Assembly: GCA_022601135.1 (NCBI GenBank)
Contig: JAHZJB010000142.1
Location: forward strand, 28,109-92,108
Reading direction: 5' to 3'
DNA: 64,000 bases
Source: Actinomycetes bacterium
GTDB taxonomy: Bacteria; Actinomycetota; Actinomycetes; Mycobacteriales; Mycobacteriaceae
Shown here: positions 18,897 to 29,293 of the stretch, one piece after another
Position numbering within the stretch: position 1 is the first letter of the stretch
How the letters are laid out: each line of letters starts with the position of its first letter
The notes under the pieces: model-generated
What the model saw: only the letters and a program-made list of their open reading frames with translations
The model's database searches: none
Told to the model about the DNA's origin: nothing
Translations under genes and position numbers: made by a program

Positions 18897-20041
18897 AACC
18901 CGTGCGGACACTAGTCACCGGCGCCACCGGATACATCGGCTCCCGCCTCGTCACCGCTCTGCTGGCCGAAGGCCATGAGGTGGTCGCTGCCGGCCGCGTC
19001 CCCGAGCGGTTCAACGATTTCGGCTGGCATTCCGACGTTTCGATGGTGCGGCTCGATGCACAGGACCGCGCCTCGGCCGATGAGGCGTTCGCCAATGCCG
19101 GATCCATCGACGTCGTCTTTTACCTGGTCCACGCCATCGGGCAGCCCGGGTTTCGGGAGGCGGACAATCTGGCGGCAGCCAACGTCGCCGCGGCGGCAAA
19201 GGCGGCCGGGGTGCGACGCATCGTCTATCTCGGCGGTTTCGTGCCGGAGCACGACTCCCTCTCGGAGCATCTGGTCGGTCGCGCCGAGGTTGCGGCCGCG
19301 CTCGTCGTCGACGGTGGACCCGATGTGGTCTGGCTTGGCGCAGCGATGATCATCGGAGCCGGATCAACCTCGTTCGAAATGTTGCGTTACGCCGCGGACA
19401 GGTTCCTGGTGTTACCAATGCCCGAATGGTCGGCCAACCCCATCGATCCGATCTCGATTCGCGACGTGCTTCACTATCTCGTCGCGGCGGCCGACGCGGA
19501 CAGCGTGCCAGCCGGCGCTTACGACATCTGCGGGCACGAGACGACCACCTACTGGGAATTGCTGCGAAGCTACGCGCGAATCGCCGGTATTTGGCGCACC
19601 CCGGTGGCGGTGTATGGCGTCGACAACAACTTTGTGTCGATGGTGACCGGGGCCGTGCTCCCGGTGCCCGCCGGCCTTGCAGCGGATCTCGTTGATTCCC
19701 TTGACTATCCGATGATGGCCTCGAAGCACGGTCTTGCTGACCTGGTCGCTGCGCCGCCGCACGGCCTGTTGGGGGTTGAGGAGGCATTGCGCCGTGCCAT
19801 CGCGAGTCCAGAGCGTCGTCCGGTGACTGCGCTGGCCGATGTGCATCATCTCGCCGATACCGACCCGGAGTGGACGGGGGGAGACGTGGCGCGGATCCGT
19901 CAACTTGCGGGCACGGTGACACCGCCGGCAGTGCGGCCAGTTCTTGGTCTGATCGGGATGGTTCCCGGTCCCGTCGCCGGCGCGGTGCGCGCCGGGTTGG
20001 ACGCCGCGATCGGCCTGATGCCGAAGGTGATCTCGGCGTGA
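18893..20041 (+). CDS. NAD(P)-binding Rossmann-fold protein (atypical/extended SDR)
   Basis: A 382-residue protein. The N-terminus has the nucleotide-binding motif TGATGYIG (about residues 9-16), followed by an NmrA/NAD-dependent-epimerase-like domain to about 300 and a C-terminal tail of about 80 residues. The YxxxK catalytic pair of classical SDRs is not obvious, so it may be a sensor or atypical reductase. The GTG start overlaps the previous stop, and its own stop overlaps the following CPBP gene, so three genes form one operon. The substrate is unknown. Confidence 0.75.
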   Translation: MKPVRTLVTGATGYIGSRLVTALLAEGHEVVAAGRVPERFNDFGWHSDVSMVRLDAQDRASADEAFANAGSIDVVFYLVHAIGQPGFREADNLAAANVAAAAKAAGVRRIVYLGGFVPEHDSLSEHLVGRAEVAAALVVDGGPDVVWLGAAMIIGAGSTSFEMLRYAADRFLVLPMPEWSANPIDPISIRDVLHYLVAAADADSVPAGAYDICGHETTTYWELLRSYARIAGIWRTPVAVYGVDNNFVSMVTGAVLPVPAGLAADLVDSLDYPMMASKHGLADLVAAPPHGLLGVEEALRRAIASPERRPVTALADVHHLADTDPEWTGGDVARIRQLAGTVTPPAVRPVLGLIGMVPGPVAGAVRAGLDAAIGLMPKVISA

Positions 20042-20757
20042 GCACACCGACGACGCGGCCCGGCTTATCCGCTGAGATCTACCGAATCGCGCGTACCCGG
20101 GCGGCGCCGTACAACGAATGGCCTTCGGTGATCTTCCGCCGCAAGATCGTCGTCTCGATTTTCCTGCTGATCGGTGCGGCACTGCTCGGTTACTCGTTGA
20201 GTCGCCAGCCGGGCGACGAATCGTTCATCTGGCTCACGCTTGCGCTCGCCGCCGTCTGGGTCATCGGTGCGTTCGCCTCGGGCCCACTGCACCTCGGGCA
20301 TGTGCGGTTCCGCGGCCGCAACCAGCGTCCGGTCATCACCGGAACGGTCGTCGGGCTGGCGCTGGGTGCGGTCTTCGTCGTGGGCGGGTTGGTCGCGCGT
20401 CAGATCCCCGGCGTGCGCGAGTACATCACGCGCGTCCTTGAACTCACCACAGCCGGTCCGCTGCTGCTCATCGTGTTCATCACGGTGATCAACGGGGTGG
20501 CCGAAGAACTGTTCTTCCGCGGCGCCCTGTACACGGCGCTGGGCAACCACCGTCCGGCGATCGTCTCGACCGCGTTATATGTCATCGCCACGGGCGCGGC
20601 CACCGGGAATCCGATGTTGGGGTTCGCGGCGATGATCCTGGGCTCGGTCTGCGCGCTCGAGCGGCGGGCTACCGGGGGAGTGCTCGCACCGATGCTCACG
20701 CATTTCTTCTGGGGCCTGGTGCTGGTGCTCGCCCTGCCGCCCATCTTCGGCGTTTAG
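20038..20757 (+). CDS. CPBP-family intramembrane glutamic endopeptidase (CAAX protease-like)
   Basis: A 239-residue protein with about six transmembrane helices. The conserved motif EELFFRGALY (about residue 156) gives the Glu-Glu and Arg of the family, and His in LTHFFWG (about 220) fits motif 3. These intramembrane proteases are related to Rce1 and to bacteriocin-immunity proteins. GTG 20038 overlaps the stop of the preceding gene. The substrate cannot be inferred from the operon. Confidence 0.85.
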   Translation: MSTPTTRPGLSAEIYRIARTRAAPYNEWPSVIFRRKIVVSIFLLIGAALLGYSLSRQPGDESFIWLTLALAAVWVIGAFASGPLHLGHVRFRGRNQRPVITGTVVGLALGAVFVVGGLVARQIPGVREYITRVLELTTAGPLLLIVFITVINGVAEELFFRGALYTALGNHRPAIVSTALYVIATGAATGNPMLGFAAMILGSVCALERRATGGVLAPMLTHFFWGLVLVLALPPIFGV

Positions 20758-20877
20758 CGCGCCAATAGTCCCGGTACCGCGACAGTCGGCGCGGTCATCG
20801 CGTTGACGACCTCGACGCCGATGCCGATGTCGCGGCTGCTTGTGCGGCGCCGCCCGAGCGCCGTCTCAACGGGGACG

Positions 20878-21711
20878 TCAGGAGTCGGTGAAGTTCGCCG
20901 GCCTGCGCTGCTGGAAGGCCCTGGTTCCCTCGCGGAAGTCGGGCGACTCAAGTAACGCCAACTGGCCCTTGGTCTCGCGCTCGAGTGCGGCCTGAAGCTC
21001 GGTCAGGGTCGCACCGTTGATCGCGTCCTTGGTCTCCCGCAGGGCCACGGCCGGGCCGGACACCAGGGCAGCGATCACCTCGTCGACCTGCGTGTCGAAC
21101 TCGTGGACCGGGTAGACCGCGCTGACCAGACCCCATTCGCACGCTTCGCCGGCGGAGATACGCTCGGCCAGCAGGGCCATCCGCATTGCCCGGATGCGCC
21201 CGATTGCCGCCGCTATCAGTGCCGAGGCGCCACCGTCGGGCATCAGCCCGATCCGGGTGAACGCCAGCAGGAAAAAGGCCTCCTCCGAGGCCAATACGAT
21301 GTCACAGGCCAGCGCCAGCGACACACCGACGCCGGCGGCCGGTCCGTGCACCACGGCCACGGCGGGCTGCGGCAGGTTCGTTATCGAGCGGACGCAGCGG
21401 TTGGCAGCATCCAGCACGGCGCCCGGTGTGCCCGCGGTGTCGGGATCACCGTGGTCCCGCGCGCCGATTCCGGCACCCGACGAGAAACCCCGGCCGGCGC
21501 CGCCGATGCGAACCACCCGCACCCGTGGATCGGCGGCAGCCCGTTCCAGGATTGAGGCCAGCGTGTTCAGCATCCGCGCGGTGAGGGAGTTCAGGCTCCC
21601 CGGCCGGTTCAGCGTGAGCGACAGCACGCCGCCGTCGAGAGCGACCGTGAGGTCTTCGAATCCCGAGTAGCTGGCCGCGCCGGTCCCGTTGTTTGCGTCG
21701 ATCGAGGTCAT
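20878..21711 (-). CDS. Enoyl-CoA hydratase family protein
   Basis: A 277-residue crotonase-fold protein. Its oxyanion segments are FSSGAGIGARD (about 76) and GPAAGVGVSLALACDI (about 124). It is divergent from mcr, and in M. tuberculosis the same place is taken by echA10/echA11 beside mcr, so it is probably an orthologue of one of these. It may hydrate unsaturated branched acyl-CoAs made after Mcr epimerisation. The start ATG 21711 is near a palindromic site shared with mcr. Confidence 0.85.
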   Translation of the reverse strand: MTSIDANNGTGAASYSGFEDLTVALDGGVLSLTLNRPGSLNSLTARMLNTLASILERAAADPRVRVVRIGGAGRGFSSGAGIGARDHGDPDTAGTPGAVLDAANRCVRSITNLPQPAVAVVHGPAAGVGVSLALACDIVLASEEAFFLLAFTRIGLMPDGGASALIAAAIGRIRAMRMALLAERISAGEACEWGLVSAVYPVHEFDTQVDEVIAALVSGPAVALRETKDAINGATLTELQAALERETKGQLALLESPDFREGTRAFQQRRPANFTDS

Positions 21712-21764
21712 TGCGTCCCCTGTAGTTGGGGGTCATCCCAGAGGCGATGCCCCGCGGTGGTCCG

Positions 21765-21780
21765 ACTTGGTTATACAAGT
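21765..21780. promoter_or_regulatory. Palindrome in the divergent hydratase/mcr promoter
   Basis: ACTTG and CAAGT form a perfect inverted repeat around GTTATA. It lies 54 bases before the hydratase start and 47 before the mcr start, so one regulator could control both directions. The AT-rich centre may also serve as a -10 element. No regulator gene is adjacent. Confidence 0.42.
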
Positions 21781-21827
21781 AAGCTATGTCGCGGTCAACC
21801 GAGCGATCCGACGAAGGGCGGTCAGAC

Positions 21828-22916
21828 ATGGCTGGACCATTGCAGGGACTGCGCGTCGTGGAGCTGGCCGGCATCGGCCCCGGGCCGCATGCCGCGATGA
21901 TTCTCGGTGATCTCGGCGCCGACGTCGTGCGTATCGAGCGCCCCGGCCGGGGAGCGGCCCCTCCGCCGGCCGGCGACCACCTGCTACGCAACCGACGTTC
22001 GGTAGCGGCGAACCTCAAAAGCCCCGAGGACCGCGACATGGTCTTGGGCCTCATCGCCAAGGCCGATGTGCTGATCGAAGGGTTCCGGCCGGGTGTCACC
22101 GAGCGGCTCGGCCTCGGCCCGCAGGACTGTGCCGCGGTCAACGAACGGCTGATCTACGCCCGGATGACAGGATGGGGCCAGGACGGTCCGCGCGCGCAGC
22201 AGGCCGGCCACGACATCAATTACATCTCCCTCAACGGCACCCTGCACGCCATCGGCCGGGCCGGTGAACGGCCGGTGCCTCCGCTGAACCTGGTCGGCGA
22301 TTTCGGGGGCGGATCGATGTTCCTGTTGGTGGGCGTGCTGTCGGCCCTGTGGGAGCGTGAGCGCTCCGGTACGGGGCAGGTTGTCGATGCCGCGATGGTG
22401 GACGGTTCATCAGTGTTGTCCATGATGATGTGGGCGTTTCGCGGGATGGGCATGTGGAGCGACGCACGTGGCGTGAACCTGCTCGACACGGGTGCGCCGT
22501 ACTACGACACCTATACCTGTGCCGACGGGCGACACGTTGCCGTCGGCGCGATCGAGCCGCAGTTCTACGCCGAGCTGCTCGCCGGCATCGGCCTTGCTCA
22601 GGCGGACCTTCCCGATCAGAACGACATGAGTCGCTGGCCCGAACTCAAGGCGCGCTTCGCCGAGGCGTTCGCCGAGCATGACCGAGATCACTGGGCCACG
22701 GTGTTCGCCGGCACCGACGCATGCGTCACCCCTGTCCTGTCCTTCGCCGAGGTCGAATCCGAACCGCACAACACCGAGCGCGACACCTTCTACCGCGAGG
22801 ACGGCTACCTGTACCCGGCGCCCGCGCCGCGGTTCTCGCGCAGCGTCCCGTCCCCCCCGAAGCCGCCCGGTATGTCCGGTGCGGACACCGAAGCTGTTCT
22901 GCAGGAATGGGTTTAA
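21828..22916 (+). CDS. mcr: Alpha-methylacyl-CoA racemase (class III CoA-transferase family)
   Basis: A 362-residue CaiB/BaiF-family protein that closely follows my memory of M. tuberculosis MCR (Rv1143). The catalytic residues fall two positions later than the published His126/Asp156: His128 in AGHDINY and Asp158 in LVGDFGG. The Glu of the VGAIEPQ segment matches Glu241. It epimerises (R)/(S)-2-methylacyl-CoA so that branched fatty acids and sterol side chains can be beta-oxidised. An upstream ATG at 21786 is in frame, but 21828 gives the family start. Confidence 0.92.
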   Translation: MAGPLQGLRVVELAGIGPGPHAAMILGDLGADVVRIERPGRGAAPPPAGDHLLRNRRSVAANLKSPEDRDMVLGLIAKADVLIEGFRPGVTERLGLGPQDCAAVNERLIYARMTGWGQDGPRAQQAGHDINYISLNGTLHAIGRAGERPVPPLNLVGDFGGGSMFLLVGVLSALWERERSGTGQVVDAAMVDGSSVLSMMMWAFRGMGMWSDARGVNLLDTGAPYYDTYTCADGRHVAVGAIEPQFYAELLAGIGLAQADLPDQNDMSRWPELKARFAEAFAEHDRDHWATVFAGTDACVTPVLSFAEVESEPHNTERDTFYREDGYLYPAPAPRFSRSVPSPPKPPGMSGADTEAVLQEWV

Positions 22917-22937
22917 GAACAAGAGAAGGAGAGCTCA

Positions 22938-24707
<1,770 letters not shown>

Positions 24708-24727
24708 GTGGAGCGGACGCCGTTATG

Positions 24728-24880
24728 TCACACCGCGGTAGGCAGGACGCGCTCGTCGTCTAGCTGCTCCGAGGTGACTCCCTCGACCAGCACATCGCCG
24801 TGGTAGAGGGAGTCGAAATCTACCTTGATGACATCGGCACTGGTGTCGTCGATCCACATATACTGAACGGTAACCTTCAC
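24728..24880 (-). CDS. Small acidic protein of unknown family (50 residues)
   Basis: A short frame from GTG 24880 to TGA 24728. The product begins VKVTVQYMWIDD and ends ERVLPTAV; it is strongly acidic. About 78% of its codons end in G or C, as expected of a real gene in this genome, while the upstream bases are AT-rich and look like a promoter. ATG 24859 would be a shorter alternative. It is convergent with the mcr operon. I do not recognise a family. Confidence 0.4.
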   Translation of the reverse strand: MKVTVQYMWIDDTSADVIKVDFDSLYHGDVLVEGVTSEQLDDERVLPTAV

Positions 24881-25205
24881 TATTAAGGATTCTTTGAGTC
24901 ACGTTTCGCAAAATCGTGGCAATTCTTACCGACCAGTAGGGGTGGTCTTGGTAGCGGCTTCAGCGCAAACTTTCGGCTCTAGCCCGGATTTTTCGTGGTT
25001 TGTCACGTGTGGCGGTGTGTAGACAGGCGAAAGTGCCTGTCCTGCAGGAGGTAGTTGGACCGGCGCGTCTCGGCGCAGTACACCCGGCGAATCCCTCTAC
25101 CCTGGGCTGGGTGGTTGCCGGCGCCCCCTCCCATATCCATCCCGTGCAGCACTGCCTTGCTCGCTACGCGCCAGTCCGGGCCTGTGAGCCCGGTGGGCAG
25201 GCCCG
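24881..25205. other. Non-coding stretch between the small ORF and the GT2 gene
   Basis: No convincing gene is seen. The left third is AT-rich (TATTAAGG and TTTCGC segments) and probably holds divergent promoters. A perfect 7-base stem (GACAGGC/GCCTGTC with a 6-base loop) lies at 25022-25041, without a T-tract. A GC-rich hairpin lies at 25176-25206 and reaches the start codon of the glycosyltransferase. Confidence 0.5.
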
Positions 25206-25206
25206 G
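25176..25206 (+). promoter_or_regulatory. Hairpin reaching the GT2 start codon
   Basis: CCGGGCCTG at 25176-25184 pairs perfectly with CAGGCCCGG at 25198-25206, leaving a 13-base loop. The 3' arm ends on the G of the GTG start codon and covers the region where a ribosome would bind. If transcribed, it should reduce translation of the glycosyltransferase unless it is opened. Whether the start codon is correctly placed is not certain. Confidence 0.4.
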
Positions 25207-26654
25207 TGAGCGACGGCGCCGCGGCGCTGGCCCAGGCGCGCCGTCGGTTCTCGCCGCGGCTGACGCCGCCGCCCACGCCCGCGCTGAGCCTGGTCATTCA
25301 CCTTGCCGTGCTGGCCGTGTGGGTGGCGTTGTTCCTGTTGGTGTTCGGCCGCGGCGGCATTCTGGCGTGGTCGGTGGGGCTGGCCTACCTGGCCTACGAC
25401 GCCGCATTGTTGGTCTTCACCGGCTGGCACATCAGGCGGTTCATCACCGGCGCAGACGACGGGGCGGCGGGGCCGGCGCCGAGCGTCGCGGTGCTGATCG
25501 CCGCCCATAACGAGTCCGCGGATCTGCCCGCGACCATCCGTGCCCTGGTCGACCAGAGCGACCCGCCCGATGAAATCGTGATCGCCGATGACGGCTCCAC
25601 CGATGACACCGCGGCCGTGTTGGGGACTGAATTCGGTTTCGGTACCAACGGACTCGGTGATCGGGTGCTGTTGGGATCAGTGTCGATGATCTGGAGGCGG
25701 CTGCCGCGCGGGGGCAAGGCCCATGCCCTCAACGCCGCGGTGTTGCAGACGACCGCCGACGTCGTGCTCACCGTCGACGCCGACACCTTGCTGGACCGCG
25801 CCTCCGTCGCGGCGGTACGGGATGCGTTCGCCCGGGAGCCCGAACTGGTCGGCATCACCGGCGTCATCACCCCGGAGTCACGGCGCACCCCCGTCGGGCG
25901 GACGCTGCAGTTCTTCCAAACCTACGAATACATTCGTAATTTCCTCGGTCGCTACGCATGGATGCGGGTGAACTGCCTGCAGTTGATCTCCGGGGCGTTC
26001 GCGGGCTTTCGGCGGGCGGCCGTCGTTGATGTCGGTGGCTTCGACGACGCCTGCCTGGTCGAGGACTACGAGCTGGTGCACCGGCTGTACCGCTATTCCG
26101 GTGAGCGTCAGCTGAATTGGCGCTTCCGGGTGCTCGGCGACGCCCAGGCGCGCACCGAGGCGCCCGGTTCGGTGCCGGCACTGCTGCGCCAGCGCCGCCG
26201 CTGGTTCGGGGGCTTTCTGCAAACCCAGTGGTGGTACCGCGCCATGGTGGGCAGCGGGCGGATGGGACGGATCGGCACGGTGATGCTGCCGGTCAAGGCC
26301 GTTGACGCTGTGCACCCCCTGTATGGGCTGACCGCGTTCGTCTTGTTGGTCTACTTCATTGTGACCGGCAACGTCGAGGTTCTGGCGCCGGTGGCGGTGG
26401 TGCTGGGTGGCACGCTGGCGATCAACGTTGCCTTCCAGCTGTGGTCGGTGGCTCAGTACCGCCGATGGATCGGCGACCGGCACCGGGTCAGCCTGGTCGC
26501 AGCGGGAGTGGCCAGTGTGTTGGAGCCGTTCACGTTTCGGCTGCTGCTGCAGTTCGGTGCGCTGCTGGGCTGGGTGGCTTTCCTCGGGGCGGGGCAGCGA
26601 TGGGGTGGGGCCGAGCGGTTCGGTCTCGATCACATCGGTTCGCGGCAACGATGA
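25206..26654 (+). CDS. Membrane glycosyltransferase family 2 (processive-type)
   Basis: A 482-residue protein with two N-terminal membrane helices (about 28-75), a GT-A domain (about 90-330) and three or four C-terminal helices. Catalytic motifs are present: DDGSTDD, DADTLLD, EDYEL and QRRRW (QxxRW), as in hyaluronan, cellulose or poly-GlcNAc synthases. It probably transfers a nucleotide sugar to a growing polysaccharide or lipid on the cytoplasmic face. GTG 25206 is the only early start. Its stop overlaps the start of a GT-C gene, so the two act together. Confidence 0.88.
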   Translation: MSDGAAALAQARRRFSPRLTPPPTPALSLVIHLAVLAVWVALFLLVFGRGGILAWSVGLAYLAYDAALLVFTGWHIRRFITGADDGAAGPAPSVAVLIAAHNESADLPATIRALVDQSDPPDEIVIADDGSTDDTAAVLGTEFGFGTNGLGDRVLLGSVSMIWRRLPRGGKAHALNAAVLQTTADVVLTVDADTLLDRASVAAVRDAFAREPELVGITGVITPESRRTPVGRTLQFFQTYEYIRNFLGRYAWMRVNCLQLISGAFAGFRRAAVVDVGGFDDACLVEDYELVHRLYRYSGERQLNWRFRVLGDAQARTEAPGSVPALLRQRRRWFGGFLQTQWWYRAMVGSGRMGRIGTVMLPVKAVDAVHPLYGLTAFVLLVYFIVTGNVEVLAPVAVVLGGTLAINVAFQLWSVAQYRRWIGDRHRVSLVAAGVASVLEPFTFRLLLQFGALLGWVAFLGAGQRWGGAERFGLDHIGSRQR

Positions 26655-28477
26655 TCCCCACGGCGCTGGGTAAGTGGGGGCTGCTGCCGATCTTGGCGCC
26701 GTTGGCTGCGGCGACGATTCTCGGGTTGGCCGCGCTGGTGCTGAACCGCTCGACGGCGACCAACGGTGAGCGGCTGCTGGCCGGAGCGGTGACGTGGGTC
26801 GCAGTGGTCGCAGCCGGGGTGCGGATACTGGGGGCCGCCGGTGCCCTCAACATTCCGGTTTTGGCCGGATCCGCTGTTGTGGTGGCGGTGTGCGTCGGGG
26901 TTGCGGTGTGGGTTCGCGCCGTGCCAGTGCCCGTGCCGGTGCCTCGGCGGTGGCCGGTCAGCGTCGCCACGGCCCCGGTGTTGGTAGTGGCGACAATTGC
27001 TTTGGCCATCGCCGGCGCCGCCGCCTACCTGCTGCCGGTGTGGCAGTGGGATGCACTCGGCTATCACTTGCCCTACGTGAACTTCGCTTTGCAGGACGGC
27101 ACGCTGGCCAGCGTGCCCCCCGGGGTCCCCTATCTGTCGACCTACCCAAAGGTGGTGGAGGACACCTTTATCGCCTGGCGGGCAATGCTTCCCGATGATT
27201 CTCTGGTCGACCTTGCCCAGCTGCCGTTCGGATTGCTTGGTGCGTTGGCGATTTCAGTGATCGCCCGGCGCCTGGGAGCCCGCAGCGACGCGGCCGCCGC
27301 CGCGGGTGCGGTGTGGCTGACGCTGCCGGCGGTGTTACTGCAGCTGCCGACGAACTACGTCGATGTTGCCTCGGCTGCTCTGGCGCTCAGTGCCGTTGCG
27401 TTCCTGCTCGGTCCGGCCGAGCGGGGACGGCTGCTGCTCGCAGCGGTGCCCCTGGGTCTTTTCCTGGGTTCCAAGCCCAGCGCCGGGCTTGCCGTCGTGT
27501 TGCTGTTCGCCGCCCTCACCCTCGTGGCGATCCGGGCCCGGCTGACCAGCGTGGTGCCGCTAGCGGGACTGTTGGTGATGTTGTTGGGAGCCGAAACATA
27601 CCTGAGAAACATTGTGCACAAGGGCAACCCGGTGTGGCCGGTGGCTATCGAGCTGGGGCCTGTGCACCTGCCAGGTGAGTCCAGCATTGCCGGGTTGCTG
27701 GCGGCCGGGGCCGCTGCGCCACGCACCCACGGCAACGTGGTCGAGCGGGTGATCGGTTCATGGTCGGTGATCTGGCCGCAGGTGCCGGTTTTCGACATGC
27801 GCGTCGGCGGGCTCGGGATCGTGGTTCTGGTGGCCTTGCCGGTGGCTGTGGTGCACCTGTTTCGGCACTGCCGCGGCCTGGATGCGCTGGTGCTGGGGTT
27901 GATCGTGGTGGCGACGCTGGCGACACCGGAACCCGCAGTGGCGCGTTTCGTGCTGGCGTTCGCCGGCCTGGTGCTGGCCGCCGCCGCGCCGGCGACAGAG
28001 TGGTTCCGGGATCGACGGTGGTCCCACATTCTGGTTTTCGGGTTGGTTGCTGCCGGTGCTGCCCAGAACGTCGTGGCCGCCTATCCGGGGTTGCGCGGCG
28101 AGGGCCCGGCGCTTGGCGCCTATCTGGATATGACCGACGCGCAGCGGCGGCGCGCCGTGGGTGCCGCCGGACCGCCGGGGCCCTTCGTGGATGCGGTGGA
28201 GGCCATGCGCCCCGGCCAGATTGCGGTGTTCGACGGGTCGGTGGAACTCCCGTACCGGGTGTGGCCCTATGACCTGTCGACAGCGGCTCAACGAATCCCC
28301 GACGAGGCCACGGTTGACGACATAGAGCTGCTGCTCGGCGACGAGCGCATTGCGCTGTTGTTGGTCGGTACTGCCAGCCCGACCGCGCAGGTCGTTCGCG
28401 ACCATCCGGGGAGCTTCAGGTGGCTGTTCGACTGCCCGGCCACGGCCTGCGCGGTGTACGTCAAGCGCGCGCCGTGA
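26651..28477 (+). CDS. GT-C-type polytopic membrane glycosyltransferase
   Basis: A 608-residue protein with about 11-13 transmembrane helices and a soluble C-terminal domain of about 120 residues. The first large loop contains WQWDALGYHLPYV (about residue 130), in which Asp is the likely catalytic acidic residue, as in GT39/ArnT-type enzymes that use polyprenyl-phosphate sugars. ATG 26651 overlaps the GT2 stop. A coupled GT2 plus GT-C pair suggests that a lipid-linked sugar is made inside and used outside the membrane. The glycan is unknown. Confidence 0.75.
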   Translation: MIPTALGKWGLLPILAPLAAATILGLAALVLNRSTATNGERLLAGAVTWVAVVAAGVRILGAAGALNIPVLAGSAVVVAVCVGVAVWVRAVPVPVPVPRRWPVSVATAPVLVVATIALAIAGAAAYLLPVWQWDALGYHLPYVNFALQDGTLASVPPGVPYLSTYPKVVEDTFIAWRAMLPDDSLVDLAQLPFGLLGALAISVIARRLGARSDAAAAAGAVWLTLPAVLLQLPTNYVDVASAALALSAVAFLLGPAERGRLLLAAVPLGLFLGSKPSAGLAVVLLFAALTLVAIRARLTSVVPLAGLLVMLLGAETYLRNIVHKGNPVWPVAIELGPVHLPGESSIAGLLAAGAAAPRTHGNVVERVIGSWSVIWPQVPVFDMRVGGLGIVVLVALPVAVVHLFRHCRGLDALVLGLIVVATLATPEPAVARFVLAFAGLVLAAAAPATEWFRDRRWSHILVFGLVAAGAAQNVVAAYPGLRGEGPALGAYLDMTDAQRRRAVGAAGPPGPFVDAVEAMRPGQIAVFDGSVELPYRVWPYDLSTAAQRIPDEATVDDIELLLGDERIALLLVGTASPTAQVVRDHPGSFRWLFDCPATACAVYVKRAP

Positions 28478-28551
28478 TACACCCATGCCAGATGTGGCCA
28501 ACTCCGTGCTCAACAGTGCCTGCGCTTGGTTGGCGCCAGGGGTGGCCTCGC

Positions 28552-29193
28552 TCAGCGCAACATGGCGACGGTGGCTTCGGTCAGGGTGTCTTCGAGGTGC
28601 GGGAGGTTGGACTGGGTGCCGGCTCTGACCTCGCGGCCCACTAATTCGGTGATCCCGCCGACCAATGCGACGTAGTGGCCGTCTGGTCGTTCCTGCCCAC
28701 TTCCGTAGTGCACATCGATCTCCTTCATCAGTGCGGCGAACCCGTCAAGATATCTATCGCGCAATTCGATACCGGCTTGGCCCGCCGCCGGGAGCTCCAG
28801 CATCCAGGCGCGGGTGTGGTCGGGTTCCTGTGCGCACCTTTGGAGGTAGGCGCGGCTGATCGTCCGCAACACCGTTTCCAGCGAACCGTCGGTCACCTCG
28901 GCCATGGCCTGGGCGATGTGGGCGGTGATCAATTCGCGGCCTGTTTCGATGGCGGCCAGGAAGCAGTCCTGCTTGCCGTCGAACTCCCGGTACATGACCG
29001 TGCGCGACACCCGGGCCCGTTCGACGATGTCGGTGATGGTGGTCGCTCGATAGCCCTTGTCGGCGACGGCCGAGATGACCGCCCGCATCAGCCGTGAGCG
29101 GTGGTGGGCGGCGACGTCGGGTGGATCCAGGCTGGCCCGTCCGCGGGGGAGGCCGCGGGCCGATTTGGGGAAGGACCCCGACAGTGCGCTCAC
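28552..29193 (-). CDS. TetR-family transcriptional regulator of the P450 operon
   Basis: A 213-residue protein from GTG 29193; the frame is open upstream to 29466, but that part overlaps the P450 gene and its promoter. It has a TetR helix-turn-helix (about residues 35-80: ITDIVERARVSRTVMYREF) and an effector domain. It is divergent from the P450 gene, and three abutting palindromes lie between them, so it most likely represses the P450 and ferredoxin genes and itself. Confidence 0.85.
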   Translation of the reverse strand: MSALSGSFPKSARGLPRGRASLDPPDVAAHHRSRLMRAVISAVADKGYRATTITDIVERARVSRTVMYREFDGKQDCFLAAIETGRELITAHIAQAMAEVTDGSLETVLRTISRAYLQRCAQEPDHTRAWMLELPAAGQAGIELRDRYLDGFAALMKEIDVHYGSGQERPDGHYVALVGGITELVGREVRAGTQSNLPHLEDTLTEATVAMLR

Positions 29194-29225
29194 CCCAGGG
29201 ACAGTACGCCGTCGGGACGGCTTGC

Positions 29226-29256
29226 CTTTTAAAAGTACGATATCGTACTCTAGAGT
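29226..29256. promoter_or_regulatory. Chain of three abutting palindromes, TetR operator candidate
   Basis: Three perfect palindromes overlap by two or three bases: CTTTTAAAAG (29226-29235), AGTACGATATCGTACT (29234-29249) and ACTCTAGAGT (29247-29256). They lie between the divergent TetR and P450 genes. TTGCCT (29222-29227) and TACTCT (29246-29251) could be the -35 and -10 boxes of the P450 promoter with an 18-base spacer, so a bound repressor would cover it. Confidence 0.68.
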
Positions 29257-29293
29257 TACAGCCCCGAGAATCCGATCACACCCGGGAGTCGCA

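Noticed and set aside
20754..20951. 65-codon minus-strand frame overlapping the end of the hydratase gene
   Set aside because: It overlaps the hydratase coding sequence on the same strand in another frame and shows no recognisable motif or ribosome site.
24723..24911. 62-codon Arg-rich minus-strand frame
   Set aside because: It overlaps the better supported 50-codon acidic frame at 24728-24880 and has shadow-like composition.
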